Assembly (NCBI RefSeq): GCF_022213955.1
Contig: NZ_JAKNTW010000013.1
Span: 310,001-374,000 of the forward strand
Direction: 5' to 3'
DNA length: 64,000 nucleotides
Source of the DNA: Dolomitihabitans soli
Lineage (GTDB): Bacteria > Actinomycetota > Actinomycetes > Streptosporangiales > Streptosporangiaceae
Every line of letters begins with the position of its first letter. The first letter of the stretch is position 1. The translations under genes were made by a program, and so were the position numbers. The notes beneath the pieces are model-generated. The model searched no databases. It had not been told where the DNA came from and saw only the letters and a list, made by a program, of their open reading frames with translations. Of the stretch, positions 11,001 to 19,183 are shown in pieces.

Positions 11001-11607
11001 GCGGGAAGACGTCGAGCAGACCGCCCCGCACGGCCACCTCGCCGCGCTTCTCCACCATGTCGACCCGGTGGTAGCCGTTCTCGACCAGCCGGGTCACCAC
11101 GTCGTCCAGCTCGGCGTCGTCGCCCGCGCGCAGCCGTACCGGCCGCAGGTCGCCCAGCCCCTGCACGATCGGCTGGAGCACCGCCCGGACCGGCGCGACG
11201 ATCACGTTCAGCGGGCCGGCCGCCACGTCGCCGTCGACCGGGTGGGCGAGCCTGCGGAGCACCGCGAGCCGCTGGCCCACGGTGTCGCTGCGGGGCGAGA
11301 GCCGCTCGTGCGGCAACGTCTCCCAGGCGGGGAACACCGCCACCGAGTTCTCGTCGAGGAGGCTGGTGAGCGCCGCCGCCAGATCCTCGGCCTCACGGCC
11401 CGTCGCGGTCACGGCCAGCACGGTGCGCCTGGCGGCCCCCGCGGCCTGGTGCGCTCCGTCGCGGGCCAGCGCGGCGGCGGCGAAGGGGCGCAGCGCCGGC
11501 GGCGCGATCAGCGACACGTCGGAGGTGTCACCGGCGCGCACGTCAGCGAGCACACCGGCCAGTTTCGGCTCGCTCGCGACGAGGTCAAGCAATCCGGAAA
11601 GGGTCAT
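8056..11607 (-). CDS. mfd: Transcription-repair coupling factor
   Basis: Mfd removes RNA polymerase stalled at lesions and recruits UvrA. With 1183 residues it is full length. The N-terminal UvrB-like module contains [14 protein letters not shown]. The polymerase-interacting domain follows at about residue 480 ([14 protein letters not shown]). The translocase motor has Walker [17 protein letters not shown], the [11 protein letters not shown] box, SATPIPRTM and [13 protein letters not shown]-like motifs (here [13 protein letters not shown]), and the RGRVGR motif. A TRCF C-terminal domain closes it. The start is set at the second in-frame ATG ([16 protein letters not shown]), which is where homologues begin; an ATG 21 bp upstream is possible. 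It heads the mfd-lipoprotein-mazG-eno run. Confidence 0.97.
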   Translation of the reverse strand: MTLSGLLDLVASEPKLAGVLADVRAGDTSDVSLIAPPALRPFAAAALARDGAHQAAGAARRTVLAVTATGREAEDLAAALTSLLDENSVAVFPAWETLPHERLSPRSDTVGQRLAVLRRLAHPVDGDVAAGPLNVIVAPVRAVLQPIVQGLGDLRPVRLRAGDDAELDDVVTRLVENGYHRVDMVEKRGEVAVRGGLLDVFPPTEEHPLRLEFWGDTVEEIRWFKVADQRSLEVADDGLFAAPCRELLLTPEVRERARELALAHPALAEILDQLADGSPMEGMEAFAPVLAAGEMDLLIDHMPVRSAVFVCDPERIRGRAEELVHTSQEFLEASWINAAAGGEAPIDLGAAAFRTLEEVREHATRLGHPWWSMAPFEDTGDLPGVRLEAREAEAYRGDTQRALGDIKGWLGEGKAVVLLSEGHGPAERMVELLKGVDVPARLEQGLDGELERGVVHVTTSLVDHGFVSETLAVLTHLDLVGQKASTKDMRRLPSRRRNMVDPLQLKLGDHVVHEQHGVGRYVEMVQRTVQGATREYLVIEYAKGDRLYVPTDQLDEVTRYVGGEAPSLNRMGGGDWAKAKSRAKKAVKEIAGELIRLYSARMASPGHPFAPDTPWQREMEDAFPYAETGDQLEAIDEVKRDMERPLPMDRLICGDVGYGKTEIAVRAAFKAVQDGKQVAVLVPTTLLVQQHLSTFAERFSSFPVVVRPMSRFQSDGEVKETMRGLTEGAVDVVIGTHRLLSPEVRFKQLGLIIVDEEQRFGVEHKEAMKHLRTQVDVLAMSATPIPRTMEMGLTGIREMSTILTPPEERHPILTFVGPYDEKQIGAAVRRELMRDGQIFFVHNRVASINRTAARLRELVPEAKIAVAHGQMNETQLEKIMVDFWERNFDVLVCTTIVESGLDVPNANTLIVDRADNYGLSQLHQLRGRVGRGRERGYAYFLYPPEKPLTETAHERLATISQHTEMGAGMYVAMKDLEIRGAGNILGAEQSGHIAGVGFDLYVRMMAEAVQEQKAKLEGLSPEEVERPEAKVELPVNAHIPHDYVTSERLRLEAYKRVAAISSAEDIDAVRDELTDRYGRPPQQVENLFEVARFRVRARQAGLTDVTLQGQQIKFAPVRELKDSQQVRLQRLYPKALHKQAVGTLLVPVPKTKPLGGQPLRDLDLLKWCGDLVQAMFLESATVK

Positions 11608-11692
11608 CAGATTCGCCCACAGCCCCACGACGGCAACACGACCACCCCCGGCCGGGTCTGGTCGCGGGGGTTCGCGTACAAGGCTATCTGTC

Positions 11693-11721
11693 TTGACCCG
11701 GTGACCGTGCTCGGGTTAATA
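11693..11721 (+). promoter_or_regulatory. Possible promoter of the methyltransferase gene
   Basis: TTGACC is followed after exactly 17 nt by TTAATA, about 37 bp upstream of the methyltransferase start codon. The -35-like hexamer is good, but the -10-like hexamer is poor. This is a weak prediction. Confidence 0.3.
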
Positions 11722-11758
11722 CCACACTTGGCGCAATCAATTGACTACTGTGAGTCAC

Positions 11759-12490
11759 ATGTCTGAGATGAGATCGGTCGTCGATCGAGACGACCTGTTT
11801 TGCAGGCGGGTCAGGGACCAGTGGAGCGAGCAGCTCGGCAGGCGGCTCGACATCCTGGTCGCCGGATGCGGCGGGGGCGGCGCTCCGCCACGCCTTCCGG
11901 AGGTGGAGAGGAAGGTCACCGGGGTCGACGAGGACCTGCCGGTGCTGCGCGCGGTCACCGAGCACCGCCGCGATCTCGACACGTGGGCCCTCGGCGACCT
12001 GCGCGCGGTGCCGGTGCCGCCCCGCTCGTTCGACGTGGTCCAGCTCGAATTCCTGCTGGAGCGCATCGAACACGCCGAGCTGGTGCTCGACCGGGTGCTC
12101 ACCGGCCTGCGGCCCGGCGGCCTGCTGCTGGTACGGCTCCGCGACCGCGACTCGGCGTACGGCTACCTCGACCGGGCCCTCCCCTCCTGGCTGCGGCGCC
12201 TCCTGTGGCGGAGGTTCGCCCCGGCGGGCGCGCACGGCGTGCTGCCCGCGATCTACGAGCCGGTCGCCTCGCGCGAGGGCATGCAGTCGTTCTGCCTCAC
12301 CCGGGGGCTGCGGATCACCGACGAGTTCACTACCGTCGGCGGGCCCGCGCTGCGCGGGCGGCTGCGCGCGCTCGCCCGGTATGCCTGCGAGCTGGTCGAA
12401 CGGCTCTCCGGCGGCCGTCTCACCGCGGACCACGACGAGGTGACCTTCGTGATCCGCAAGCCGCAGAACCATTTCGCGCGGCTCCTCTGA
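11759..12490 (+). CDS. Class I SAM-dependent methyltransferase
   Basis: The protein has the Rossmann methyltransferase fold. Motif I reads ILVAGCGGGG near residue 32, acidic motif II is VTGVDED, and the post-I region has DLRAVPVPPRSFDVVQLEF before GLRPGGLLLVRL. The acceptor substrate cannot be told. It is divergent from mfd and the first plus-strand gene before the sulfate/exopolysaccharide block; a link with that block is not shown. ATG was chosen over an upstream GTG (11750) and TTG (11741), none of which has a convincing ribosome site. Confidence 0.78.
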   Translation: MSEMRSVVDRDDLFCRRVRDQWSEQLGRRLDILVAGCGGGGAPPRLPEVERKVTGVDEDLPVLRAVTEHRRDLDTWALGDLRAVPVPPRSFDVVQLEFLLERIEHAELVLDRVLTGLRPGGLLLVRLRDRDSAYGYLDRALPSWLRRLLWRRFAPAGAHGVLPAIYEPVASREGMQSFCLTRGLRITDEFTTVGGPALRGRLRALARYACELVERLSGGRLTADHDEVTFVIRKPQNHFARLL

Positions 12491-12739
12491 CACCTGGCTC
12501 CGGGCACGACCGAGCCTGCTCCGAACCCGCATCGACGGCACCGAGACGATCGATCCCGCCCCGGACGCCTCTGCGATCACCGGGCACGGTCGCCCTGATT
12601 CCCCCGAACGGTCCACCGGGCCTGCCCTCGAACGCATCGCCCAAGGCGGGCGCGGCCGATCCGAGCCTCCGCCGAGCACACCGGCGATGCTGGGCTAGGC
12701 TGGCTGCCTTCCACTGGCACGATCGGGGAACCGGAGCAG

Positions 12740-13969
12740 ATGACGGCGAATTCCGAGTGGACCCCTGACGCGCGCGAGCTCGCCGACCTGGAGCTGCTGC
12801 TGTCCGGCGCGTTCCAGCCCCTCACCGGGTTCCTCACCGCGGACGACGTGCACAGCGTCGACGAGCACGGCACCCTGGCCGACGGCACGCGCTGGCCCGC
12901 GCCGGTCACGCTGGCCCTGCCCGACGACCATCCCGCCGCGCCCGGCGACCGCGTGACGCTGCTCGACCCCGAAGGCGCCGCGCTGGCCGTCCTCACCGTC
13001 ACCGAGCGCACGCACGGCCACGTCGCCGGGCCCGTCGAGCCTCTCGGCGCCGTCGAGCACGGCCCCTTCGCCCGGCTCCGCCGTACACCCGCGCAGGTCC
13101 GCGAGGAGCTGGCCGGGCGGGAGGTGCTGGCCGTCACCATGCGGGGGCCGCTGGACGACCTGGGCGAGATCACCGCGACCGCCGCCGAGCTGGGCGCCTC
13201 GATCCTGCTGCTCCCCCTCGTGTACGGCGAGGCCGGCCCGGGTGTCGTGCGGGCCGCGCTCACCGCCCGCGACAAGCTGCCGACCGGCACCGTGGTGGCC
13301 GCCGTGCCCCTCGCGCCCCGCGAGGAGCCCGCCATCGACCTGGAACTGCGGGAGCACGTCGCCGAGGCGTACGGCGCGAGCGAGCACCTCGCGGGTCCCG
13401 AGCCGGTCACCATTCCCGGCCCGCCGCACCGGCGTGGCCTGGTGGTCTTCTTCACCGGGCTGTCCGGTTCCGGCAAGTCGACGATCGCCAGAGGGCTGCA
13501 CGACGCGCTGCTCGAAAGCGGCAGCCGTACGGTCACCTATCTCGACGGCGACGTGGTGCGGCGGCTGCTCTCCGCGGGCCTCACCTTCTCGAAGGCCGAC
13601 CGCGACCTGAACATCCGGCGGATCGGCTTCGTCGCCGCCGAGGCCGCCAGGCACGGCGGGCTGGCGATCTGCGCGCCCATCGCGCCCTACGCCCAGACCA
13701 GGGCGGAGGTGCGCGCGATGGCCGAGGCGGTCGGCGCCGACTTCCTGCTGGTGCACGTGGCCACGCCGCTGGAGGAGTGCGAACGGCGCGACCGCAAGGG
13801 CCTGTACGCCAAGGCGCGGGCCGGGCTGATCCCGGAGTTCACCGGCATCTCCGACCCGTACGAGGAGCCCGAGGACGCCGATCTGGTGATCGACACCACC
13901 GGGATGTCCGTCGACCGGGCCGTCGGCAGGGTGCTCGACCTCCTGGTCTCCGGCAGGTGGATCCGCTGA
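12740..13969 (+). CDS. cysC: APS kinase with N-terminal ATP-sulfurylase-like domain
   Basis: The C-terminal half (about residues 225-400) is an adenylylsulfate kinase that makes PAPS from APS and ATP. It has the P-loop FFTGLSGSGKST, the DGD loop YLDGDVVRRLL, and the APS-binding segment KGLYAKARAGLIPEFTGISDPYE. The N-terminal half resembles the PUA-like first domain of ATP sulfurylase (LLLSGAFQPLTGFLTADDV). The catalytic sulfurylase motifs QxRNP and HxxH are not visible, so sulfurylase activity must come from CysND. PAPS is the donor for the three sulfotransferases nearby. It has its own upstream spacer and ends back to back with the convergent lipoprotein gene, the two stop codons abutting as TGATCA. 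Confidence 0.88.
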   Translation: MTANSEWTPDARELADLELLLSGAFQPLTGFLTADDVHSVDEHGTLADGTRWPAPVTLALPDDHPAAPGDRVTLLDPEGAALAVLTVTERTHGHVAGPVEPLGAVEHGPFARLRRTPAQVREELAGREVLAVTMRGPLDDLGEITATAAELGASILLLPLVYGEAGPGVVRAALTARDKLPTGTVVAAVPLAPREEPAIDLELREHVAEAYGASEHLAGPEPVTIPGPPHRRGLVVFFTGLSGSGKSTIARGLHDALLESGSRTVTYLDGDVVRRLLSAGLTFSKADRDLNIRRIGFVAAEAARHGGLAICAPIAPYAQTRAEVRAMAEAVGADFLLVHVATPLEECERRDRKGLYAKARAGLIPEFTGISDPYEEPEDADLVIDTTGMSVDRAVGRVLDLLVSGRWIR

Positions 13970-15064
13970 TCAGGGGCGCACCGGGGTCGCGTTGAAATAT
14001 CTGTCCCCGGCGAGCCGGGTGAAGGCGGCCTTGGCGCCGGGCGTGACGTCGAAGCGGGTGTCGCCCCTCGGCGCCCGTGGCGAGTCGAAGTAGACCAGCG
14101 CCTTGATCTGCGGGTAGTGGCGGACCCTGGCGCGGGTGGAGTCGAAGAACGCCTCCTTGCGCCGCCGGTCGAACACGCCCCACTCGGCGACCATGATCGG
14201 TTTCCCCGGGAAGCGCCACTGCATCCAGCGGTAGAACCCGCGCCAGGACGGGATGTCGTCGCGGGTCTTGTTGATCAGGCTGTCGAAGTCGGTGACCTTG
14301 TCGTCCACGTAGGGGTCGAGGGCGACCCAGTCGACCACGTCGTCGCCCGGGTAGAGCCGCTCGAACCACGGCTTGGCGGCCCAGTTGGGCGCGCCCATGT
14401 AGGTCATGACCGTCACGGCGTTCCGCACGCCCTTCGCGCGCAGGCGCAGCACGACGCGGCGGTACATCGCGGCGTAGTCGTCGGCCGTCATACCCGTCTT
14501 GCCCCGGGTGCGGACGTCGTTCTCCGGCTCGTGGTGAATGGTGAGGAAGAACGGCTCGGTGTAGGTCTTGAGCAGGTGCCCGGCCAGCCTGTCGATGCGG
14601 CCGTCGACCGCCCCGGCGGCGATCTCGGCCCAGGTGTGGTCGAGGGACGGCTTCCAGTTGATCAGGAGCATCCGGGGCCGCTCGGGGTCGCGGGTGAGCG
14701 CCGCCTCCTGCTGGGTGGGGAACAACTCGGACCCGCGGTGATAGACGTGCATGACGGCGGCCGTACGGCCCATCCGCCGCTCGGCTCGCGCCAGCGCCTG
14801 CGCGGGCGGGCGGCCGGTGAAGATCTCGGGAGCGATCCCCCACCACGCCCCGCACGACGGGATCAGCTTGGCCGTCACCTCACAGGTCTGTCCGGGCCGC
14901 AGGCCGAGCAGGCCGTTGACGCGCTCGGCCGCGGCGTCGTCCGGTAAACGCTCCGGCGGGCCGGTGCTCGTGGTGCAGGCGTTCAGGCCGAGTATCACTC
15001 CCATCATCAATCCAGACAATCGCACAAGTCCGGAAGTTTCGCTTTTACGGACTAGATGAGACAT
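13970..15064 (-). CDS. Lipoprotein with GH26-like TIM-barrel glycosidase domain
   Basis: A type II signal peptide ends in the lipobox LNAC near residue 30, so the mature protein is tethered to the outer face of the membrane. The catalytic domain starts with CGAWWGIAPE. A strand-4 Glu sits in TIHHEPEND (candidate acid/base) and a strand-7 Glu in VAEWGVF (candidate nucleophile), an arrangement typical of clan GH-A mannanase-like enzymes. WVALDPYVD lies between them. The substrate is unknown; its place between cysC and the polysaccharide genes suggests trimming or release of the polymer made here. GH26 is a best guess from motifs, not a certain assignment. Confidence 0.72.
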   Translation of the reverse strand: MSHLVRKSETSGLVRLSGLMMGVILGLNACTTSTGPPERLPDDAAAERVNGLLGLRPGQTCEVTAKLIPSCGAWWGIAPEIFTGRPPAQALARAERRMGRTAAVMHVYHRGSELFPTQQEAALTRDPERPRMLLINWKPSLDHTWAEIAAGAVDGRIDRLAGHLLKTYTEPFFLTIHHEPENDVRTRGKTGMTADDYAAMYRRVVLRLRAKGVRNAVTVMTYMGAPNWAAKPWFERLYPGDDVVDWVALDPYVDDKVTDFDSLINKTRDDIPSWRGFYRWMQWRFPGKPIMVAEWGVFDRRRKEAFFDSTRARVRHYPQIKALVYFDSPRAPRGDTRFDVTPGAKAAFTRLAGDRYFNATPVRP

Positions 15065-15382
15065 TGACCCTCAACTCCCCTCGAAATCCGTTGCACATTT
15101 CTTTACGCCCCCCGCCCACCCACCCTGCCATCCCGATAGCGTCGCACGTCATGGACTTTGCCAGCCCTTACGATCGACCGGCGATCCCGACCCGACCAGC
15201 GACCTTTCATCCCATTTCGGAGTAACCGACGTTATCGTGACGTGATTGGATCTCTTCCAGTCGCAAAGATTCTCAGATCCGGCCGGTGGAAATAAACACT
15301 CGCCGTATAGTAGGCGAGCCATTAACCATCGCGTAGCCGGGAGAGATCCCCGCAACACACCGGCCGTGAGGACGTCGCGTTC
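15065..15382. promoter_or_regulatory. Divergent promoter region, lipoprotein versus polysaccharide operon
   Basis: This 318-bp spacer separates the minus-strand lipoprotein gene from the plus-strand copolymerase gene and should hold both promoters. It is AT-richer than its flanks. An inverted repeat CTCGCC-(8 nt)-GGCGAG at 15299-15318 encloses GTATAGTA and could be an operator over a -10 element. No other coding or RNA signal is seen. Confidence 0.45.
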
Positions 15383-16810
15383 ATGAGCCTGTCGCCGGAA
15401 ACCCCGGACCATCGTTCCGGCACTGACCTGGCCGAGTACACCTCCCTGCTCCGCCGCCGCTGGCTGATCTTCGTGTTCTGCCTGGCGATCGGGTTCACCG
15501 CGGGAGCCGCGGTGCTGCGGTTGACGCCGCCCGCCTACACGGCGACCGCCCAGGTGCTCGTCTCCCCCACCGGCGTCCAGGACCAGACCAACCAGGTCAC
15601 GGGCAGGCAGCGGGAGTCGCTCAACCTCGACACCGAGGCCCAGATCGCCCAGTCGGCCGTCGTCGCGACGAAGGCCGCCGCCACGCTCCACTCGTCGATG
15701 CCGGTCACGGTCGACGTGACCGTGCCGCCCAACTCGGCGGTCCTGTCGGTCTCGGCCACCGCGGCCACGCCCAAGGCGGCCGCCGCGCACGCCCGCGCCT
15801 ACGCCCAGGCGTACCTCCAGCACCGCACCGAGGCCGCCGAGCACGCGCTCAACGCCCAGCTCAAGGCGTTGTCCGCGAAGCTCAAGCAGGTCAACAGCGG
15901 GCTCGGCGCCATCGCCGCCGAACTCCCCGCCCTCACCAAGGGCAGCGCCGAGCGGACCATCGCCCTCCAGCGGCAGAACGTCCTGAGCCGCCAGGTCTAC
16001 AGCCTCACCGTCAAGTACGACGCGCTCAAGACCATCGCCGTCACGCCCGGCTCACTGATCAGCGACGCGGTCCCGCCCCGCTCGCCCAGCTCGCCCAGCC
16101 TGCCGCTCCACCTCGGCAGCGGCCTGATGCTCGGCCTGCTCGCCGGCGCCGCGGCGGCCTTCGCCCGCGACCGCCTCGACACCCGCCTGCGCACCTCGGC
16201 CGACGTCGAGCGGCTGACCCGGCTGCCCGTCATCGCCGAGCTGGGCGTCGACTCCACCGGCGCCCTGGTCGAGCCGGGCGCCCGTCGCAGGGGCGCGCGG
16301 GCGGGCGTGCCACGCGGTTCGCTGCACGAACTGGCCTCCGTGCTCCTCGCCGCCCACTTCGGCGGCCACCTGCTCATCCGCCCGGTCGGCACCCCCCGCG
16401 GCCTCCAGGAGCTGGCCACCGTGCTGAGCCCGGCCGTGGCCCCCACCCGCATCCTCATCGGCGACGACCTGCACGACCTCGCCCGGGCCGACGGCGCACT
16501 GCTCGCGATCTTCCCACCGGCCACCTCGCGCGAGGTGGCCGCCGCCAGACGTGGCCTGGCCAGGAACGGCACCCGCGTCATCGGCGCCGTCGTGCTCCGT
16601 CCCGCCCGGCGCGCGCGCGGCGCGGCGCGGCCCGTCCTGGAGATCCCGTCCCGGCCTTTCCCTGCCAACGGGGTGGACACTCCGCTGGGCCGTCTGGTGG
16701 CTCCGGCCGGGCACCGGGCGACCGGTACGACGCCCATCGCGGGCGCGACCACCGAGACGACCCCGCTGCGGCCGTTGCAGAGGTCAGACCGCTCGGCATG
16801 GGACACGTGA
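15383..16810 (+). CDS. Wzz-type polysaccharide copolymerase (chain-length determinant)
   Basis: The protein is expected to control export and chain length of the polymer made by this locus. The N-terminal Wzz domain has a first membrane segment at about residues 27-46 (WLIFVFCLAIGFTAGAAVLRL region). A periplasm-facing region of about 190 residues rich in coiled coil follows, then a second membrane segment at about 241-262. The cytoplasmic 200-residue tail sits where a BY-type tyrosine kinase would be, but no Walker A motif is visible, so it is probably not an active kinase. It heads a plus-strand operon and overlaps the next gene. Confidence 0.82.
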   Translation: MSLSPETPDHRSGTDLAEYTSLLRRRWLIFVFCLAIGFTAGAAVLRLTPPAYTATAQVLVSPTGVQDQTNQVTGRQRESLNLDTEAQIAQSAVVATKAAATLHSSMPVTVDVTVPPNSAVLSVSATAATPKAAAAHARAYAQAYLQHRTEAAEHALNAQLKALSAKLKQVNSGLGAIAAELPALTKGSAERTIALQRQNVLSRQVYSLTVKYDALKTIAVTPGSLISDAVPPRSPSSPSLPLHLGSGLMLGLLAGAAAAFARDRLDTRLRTSADVERLTRLPVIAELGVDSTGALVEPGARRRGARAGVPRGSLHELASVLLAAHFGGHLLIRPVGTPRGLQELATVLSPAVAPTRILIGDDLHDLARADGALLAIFPPATSREVAAARRGLARNGTRVIGAVVLRPARRARGAARPVLEIPSRPFPANGVDTPLGRLVAPAGHRATGTTPIAGATTETTPLRPLQRSDRSAWDT

Positions 16811-18099
16811 GGGGGATCCGGCCGGTCGCGTGGCCGATCGCCGCGCTGCTGCTCGGATACCCGGTGTGGTGGGCGCTCGGGCTCGGCGGCCTGTCGGTGA
16901 TCGTGGTGGCCGCGCCGATGGCGGTGATCCTCTGGCGGCGCAGGCCGCTGAAGGTGCCGCCGGGGTTCGGGCTGTGGCTGCTGCTGCTCGCCGGCCTGCT
17001 GCTGAGCTCACTGATGCTGGCGGAGATGCCACCGGACACCTACGGCGAGCTCGGCCCCGGCAGGTTCATCGGCTATCTCATGCGTCTGGCGCTGTACCTG
17101 TCGCTTCTCGTCCTCGTCCTCTATCTCGGCAACCTCCACGAGCACGAGTTGCCCCAGCTCACCCTCATCCGGATGCTCGGCGTGCTGTTCATCACCACCA
17201 TCGCCGGCGGCCTGCTCGGGCTGGTCGCACCCGGCTTCGAGTTCACCTCACCGATCGAGATGGCGCTGCCCGACTGGATCAGCGGCAACTCCTTCGTGCA
17301 CAACCTGATCCACCCGACCGCCGCCCAAACCCAGAAAGTCCTCGGCTACGCCGCCCCGCGCCCCGAGGCCCCCTTCGAATGGGCCAACGCGTGGGGCAGC
17401 AACCTGTCGGTCCTGCTGATCTGGTTCGTCGTCGGCTGGTGGGTGTACGGCGGAGCCCGCCGCCGGCTCGTCGCCGTGCTGATCATCGCGCTCGCCGTCG
17501 TCCCGGTGATCCACTCGCTCAACCGCGGCCTGTGGATCGGGCTCGGCGTCGCCGCGCTCTACCTCCTGGTCCGTTCCGGCCCACGAGCCAGGACCACGAT
17601 GTGCCTGGTGGCGGGGGCGGGGGCGCTGGCCCTCGCGCTGAGCCCCCTGTGGTCCATCGTCGCCCAGCGGCTCGACAGCCCGCACAGCAACGACATCCGC
17701 GCCTTCACCGTGTCGGCGACCGTGGCCGCCGCCGCCCACTCGCCCGTCATCGGCTACGGCAACACCCGCAACGCCGTCGGCAACCACAACTCCGCCACCA
17801 CCGGAAAGACGATGTGGTGCGGTGAGTGCGGCCACCCGCCCCTCGGCAGCGACGGCCAGCTCTGGCATCTGCTGATCACCCAGGGTTTCGTCGGCGCCGG
17901 CCTCTACGTGACCTTCTTCGCCGGCACCATCGCGCGCTACTGGCGCGACCGCACCCCCGTCGGCATGGCCGGGGTGCTCGTAATGATCCTCGTGCTCCTC
18001 TACATGTTCGTGTACGACGGGCTCGTGACCCCCCTCAGCCTCTATCTGATCTCGTTCGCCCTCCTGTGGAGAGCGTCCTTGACGAGGGGATCCGCATGA
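16798..18099 (+). CDS. O-antigen polymerase/ligase-like membrane protein
   Basis: This polytopic membrane protein of 433 residues has about 10-11 predicted helices. A large extracytoplasmic loop in the second half (about residues 295-350, with GYGNTRNAVGNHNS) has the layout of the Wzy/WaaL superfamily. Its role is most likely to polymerise lipid-linked repeat units or to ligate the chain to an acceptor. It overlaps the copolymerase gene; a GTG at 16807 would give a GTGA overlap and is a good alternative start. Its stop overlaps the next start as ATGA, so the operon is tightly coupled. Confidence 0.83.
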   Translation: MGHVRGIRPVAWPIAALLLGYPVWWALGLGGLSVIVVAAPMAVILWRRRPLKVPPGFGLWLLLLAGLLLSSLMLAEMPPDTYGELGPGRFIGYLMRLALYLSLLVLVLYLGNLHEHELPQLTLIRMLGVLFITTIAGGLLGLVAPGFEFTSPIEMALPDWISGNSFVHNLIHPTAAQTQKVLGYAAPRPEAPFEWANAWGSNLSVLLIWFVVGWWVYGGARRRLVAVLIIALAVVPVIHSLNRGLWIGLGVAALYLLVRSGPRARTTMCLVAGAGALALALSPLWSIVAQRLDSPHSNDIRAFTVSATVAAAAHSPVIGYGNTRNAVGNHNSATTGKTMWCGECGHPPLGSDGQLWHLLITQGFVGAGLYVTFFAGTIARYWRDRTPVGMAGVLVMILVLLYMFVYDGLVTPLSLYLISFALLWRASLTRGSA

Positions 18100-19010
18100 A
18101 AGACGCCCGGGTCCGCCGGCGCTACCTCGACCAGACCATCAAACTGCTGTTCCCGGGCACGGGACGGCCGCGCCCGCACACCCTGCTCCCGCACGCGTGG
18201 CTGCCGCGGCGGCTCGTCAGGCACGCGTGGTGGCACCGGCCGCTCGGCCGGCCGATCATGGTCCCCACCGGCGGCGAGACGATCGAGGACCATCTCGGCG
18301 AGGTCCTCGACCGGCCGATCCGCACGGTGCTGCACGTCCGGCCGGCCAGGCGGGCCAACCGCAAGCCGATCCTGGAGGCGCACGGGCCCGACGGGCTGCT
18401 CGCCTTCGTCAAGATCGGCGACTCCGACCCGGCCCGCGCGCTGGTCCGCGCCGAGGCGGCGGCGTTGCGCCTGGTCGCGGACCACCCGCTGAAGACCGTG
18501 GTACCGCCCACCGTGCTCCATCACGGCGGCTGGCGCGGGCTCGACGTGCTCGTCCTCTCCCCGCTGCCGGTGCGCGCCCGGCCCGGCCGGGTCCCGCCCG
18601 ACCTGGCACACGCCGCGGTGGCGGAGATCGCCGCCCTGAGTCCCGACGATCCGCACGCCTGGCACGGCGACTTCGCACCGTGGAACATGGCGCCCACCGC
18701 CGACGGACGCCTCTTCGTGTGGGATTGGGAGCGCTTCGCGACCGGCGTCCCGCTCGGCTTCGACGCCACGCACCTGTTCCTCCAGCGCGCCCTACGCAGG
18801 ATGCGCCCCGCCGTGGCCGCCCGCGCCTGCCTGGCACAGGCCACCAGCACCCTCGCCCCGTACGGCCTGTCCACCGCCGAGGCCAGGCGGACCGTGCTCC
18901 ACCACCTGATCGCGCTGGCCGACCGGCACGCCGCCGACGGCCACGAACCCCTCGGACCGCCGGCCCGCTGGCTCACCCCCCTCATCGACGAGCAGGAACT
19001 CATCCTGTGA
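18096..19010 (+). CDS. APH-fold phosphotransferase in the polysaccharide operon
   Basis: The C-terminal half has the aminoglycoside-phosphotransferase/choline-kinase catalytic loop HGDFAPWNM and the metal-binding VWDWERF. A kinase-like VKIGD segment with upstream charged residues lies in the N-lobe. The substrate is unknown. In this setting it might phosphorylate a sugar, a lipid carrier or an attached substituent rather than an antibiotic. The ATG overlaps the preceding stop (ATGA) and GAGGGGA lies about 6 bp upstream, so the start is well supported. The last codons have a degenerate echo in the spacer that follows. Confidence 0.75.
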   Translation: MKDARVRRRYLDQTIKLLFPGTGRPRPHTLLPHAWLPRRLVRHAWWHRPLGRPIMVPTGGETIEDHLGEVLDRPIRTVLHVRPARRANRKPILEAHGPDGLLAFVKIGDSDPARALVRAEAAALRLVADHPLKTVVPPTVLHHGGWRGLDVLVLSPLPVRARPGRVPPDLAHAAVAEIAALSPDDPHAWHGDFAPWNMAPTADGRLFVWDWERFATGVPLGFDATHLFLQRALRRMRPAVAARACLAQATSTLAPYGLSTAEARRTVLHHLIALADRHAADGHEPLGPPARWLTPLIDEQELIL

Positions 19011-19183
19011 GCCACCACGAGAAGCTCTGAGCCCCCGCCGAAACGCCCGCCCACGCGGCCCGGCATCCACCAGCAGCCCAGCCTTCGGAACCGCTCAGAA
19101 CGCCCAGCCACCCGAGCCGAAACCACCGGGAGCGCACCCTCTGAACCCACACCGCGGGCTCGTCGACGAACAGGAGCACACCC
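19011..19183. other. Spacer with degenerate copy of the preceding gene end
   Basis: No gene is seen in this 173-bp spacer. Its last 29 bp (19158-19186) resemble the last 30 bp of the upstream kinase gene. The kinase end encodes LIDEQELIL-stop, and the spacer would encode LVDEQEHTL in the equivalent frame. About 24 of 29 positions agree by eye. The echo also supplies the AGGAG used by the next gene. Confidence 0.45.

Noticed and set aside
7306-11766. A 1486-codon plus-strand open frame opposite mfd
   Set aside because: It is a high-GC antisense shadow. Its translation is histidine- and arginine-rich without domains, while the minus strand encodes a full-length Mfd.
12740-13969. Annotating the cysC product as a working bifunctional ATP sulfurylase/APS kinase
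   Set aside because: Only the PUA-like part of the sulfurylase is visible and its catalytic motifs are missing.
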